A DNA stretch of 6,317 bases. Origin: JBOHHM01 sp050725495. GTDB taxonomy: Bacteria > Pseudomonadota > Gammaproteobacteria > Burkholderiales > Burkholderiaceae_C. The translations under genes and the position numbers were made by a program. Of this stretch, positions 6,037 through 6,317 are shown in pieces. The stretch covers positions 1-6,317 of the forward strand of contig JBOHHM010000311.1 in the NCBI GenBank assembly GCA_050725495.1. The letters run 5' to 3'. The notes beneath the pieces were generated by a model. That model made no database searches. It had not been told where the DNA came from and was given only the letters and a program-made list of their open reading frames with translations. How positions within the stretch are numbered: the first letter of the stretch is position 1; each line of letters opens with the position of its first letter.

Positions 6037-6317
6037 AAAGTGTTGTGAATGAAAGAGTCATACGTTGAAGGCTTAGCCAGCTACGGCGGCCCCGAGTCAT
6101 GCGTGCACATTCGTGAGGGTGTGGGCGAAGCGTTGACAGGGGTACGCGCGGGCCGGGTATTGAGCCGCGTAATCCATGCCCCGTGGCGAGAGCTACGGGT
6201 GGTCCGGGGTGCCGAGGCAGTGGAGACATGCCGAAGGCCACACCGGGGCTGCCGCATTGGCGAGGCAGCGCCGGACCCCGCGCGGTCACAGACCCCGCGC
6301 ACGCGCGGAAACACTTT
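6037..6317. other. Gene-free right end, possible dispersed non-coding element
   Basis: I find no credible gene here. The overlapping minus-strand open frames (up to 87 codons) are rich in Pro, Arg, Gly and Ser, lack recognisable domains, and conflict with one another. On the plus strand there is an isolated TTGACA at 6133-6138 followed at 19 bp by TATTGA, a weak promoter candidate with no gene behind it in the window. Near the edge, GACCCCGCGC is repeated at 6274-6283 and 6291-6300. Read on the minus strand, the stretch from about 6170 down to the hairpin at 6021 (containing CTGTCAACGCTTCGCC and GCATGACTCGGGG) gives me the impression of a sequence that recurs in many proteobacterial genomes, but I cannot name it. 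Confidence 0.4.
6274..6300. repeat. 10-bp direct repeat GACCCCGCGC, two copies 17 bp apart
   Basis: Copies at 6274-6283 and 6291-6300 are identical. The first also forms GACC-N6-GGTC with the bases at 6284-6287. In such GC-rich sequence a chance repeat is possible, so significance is uncertain. Confidence 0.5.

Noticed and set aside
6026..6289. Minus-strand open frame of 87 codons at the right end as a real small gene.
   Set aside because: Overlapping frames of similar length, biased composition, no supporting ribosome binding site or domain; it runs into the hairpin of the DUF2917 leader.

Overview
The window is GC-rich and densely packed. Its gene content (DUF938 methyltransferase, DUF808/YedI membrane protein, PhoX phosphatase, OsmC, DUF2917) points to a betaproteobacterium of the order Burkholderiales, most likely Comamonadaceae. 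That placement rests on protein style and base composition read by eye; no search was run.

Layout. The left edge (to 298, minus strand) holds the 5' part of a DUF938-family methyltransferase that lacks about 45-50 residues from the middle of its fold. Divergent from it, a plus-strand run (426-3018) encodes a GNAT acetyltransferase, a DUF808/YedI inner-membrane protein and a class I SAM methyltransferase with an NPPW motif. The last two overlap by 4 bp (GTGA), so this run is probably one operon. Convergent with it, 9 bp away, is a minus-strand phoX-type gene (3028 to about 4934) for a Tat-exported phosphatase. It is split by a frameshift that a 5-bp tandem duplication at 4458-4467 fully explains. 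A 256-bp divergent spacer carries a perfect inverted repeat and a good sigma-70-like promoter for the following osmC-family gene (5191-5658). A small DUF2917 gene (5692-6006, minus) converges on osmC. The last ~310 bp contain no convincing gene; they hold a hairpin next to the DUF2917 ribosome binding site and an unidentified, possibly dispersed non-coding element.

How the genes relate. These are mostly unconnected housekeeping or stress functions: acetyl transfer, an uncharacterised membrane protein, methyl transfer, phosphate scavenging from organic esters, and hydroperoxide detoxification. I see no defence, secretion, CRISPR, prophage or biosynthetic system. The points of real interest are two lesions in conserved genes (the DUF938 internal deletion and the phoX 5-bp duplication), the restart site the duplication happens to create, and the unexplained sequence at the right end.
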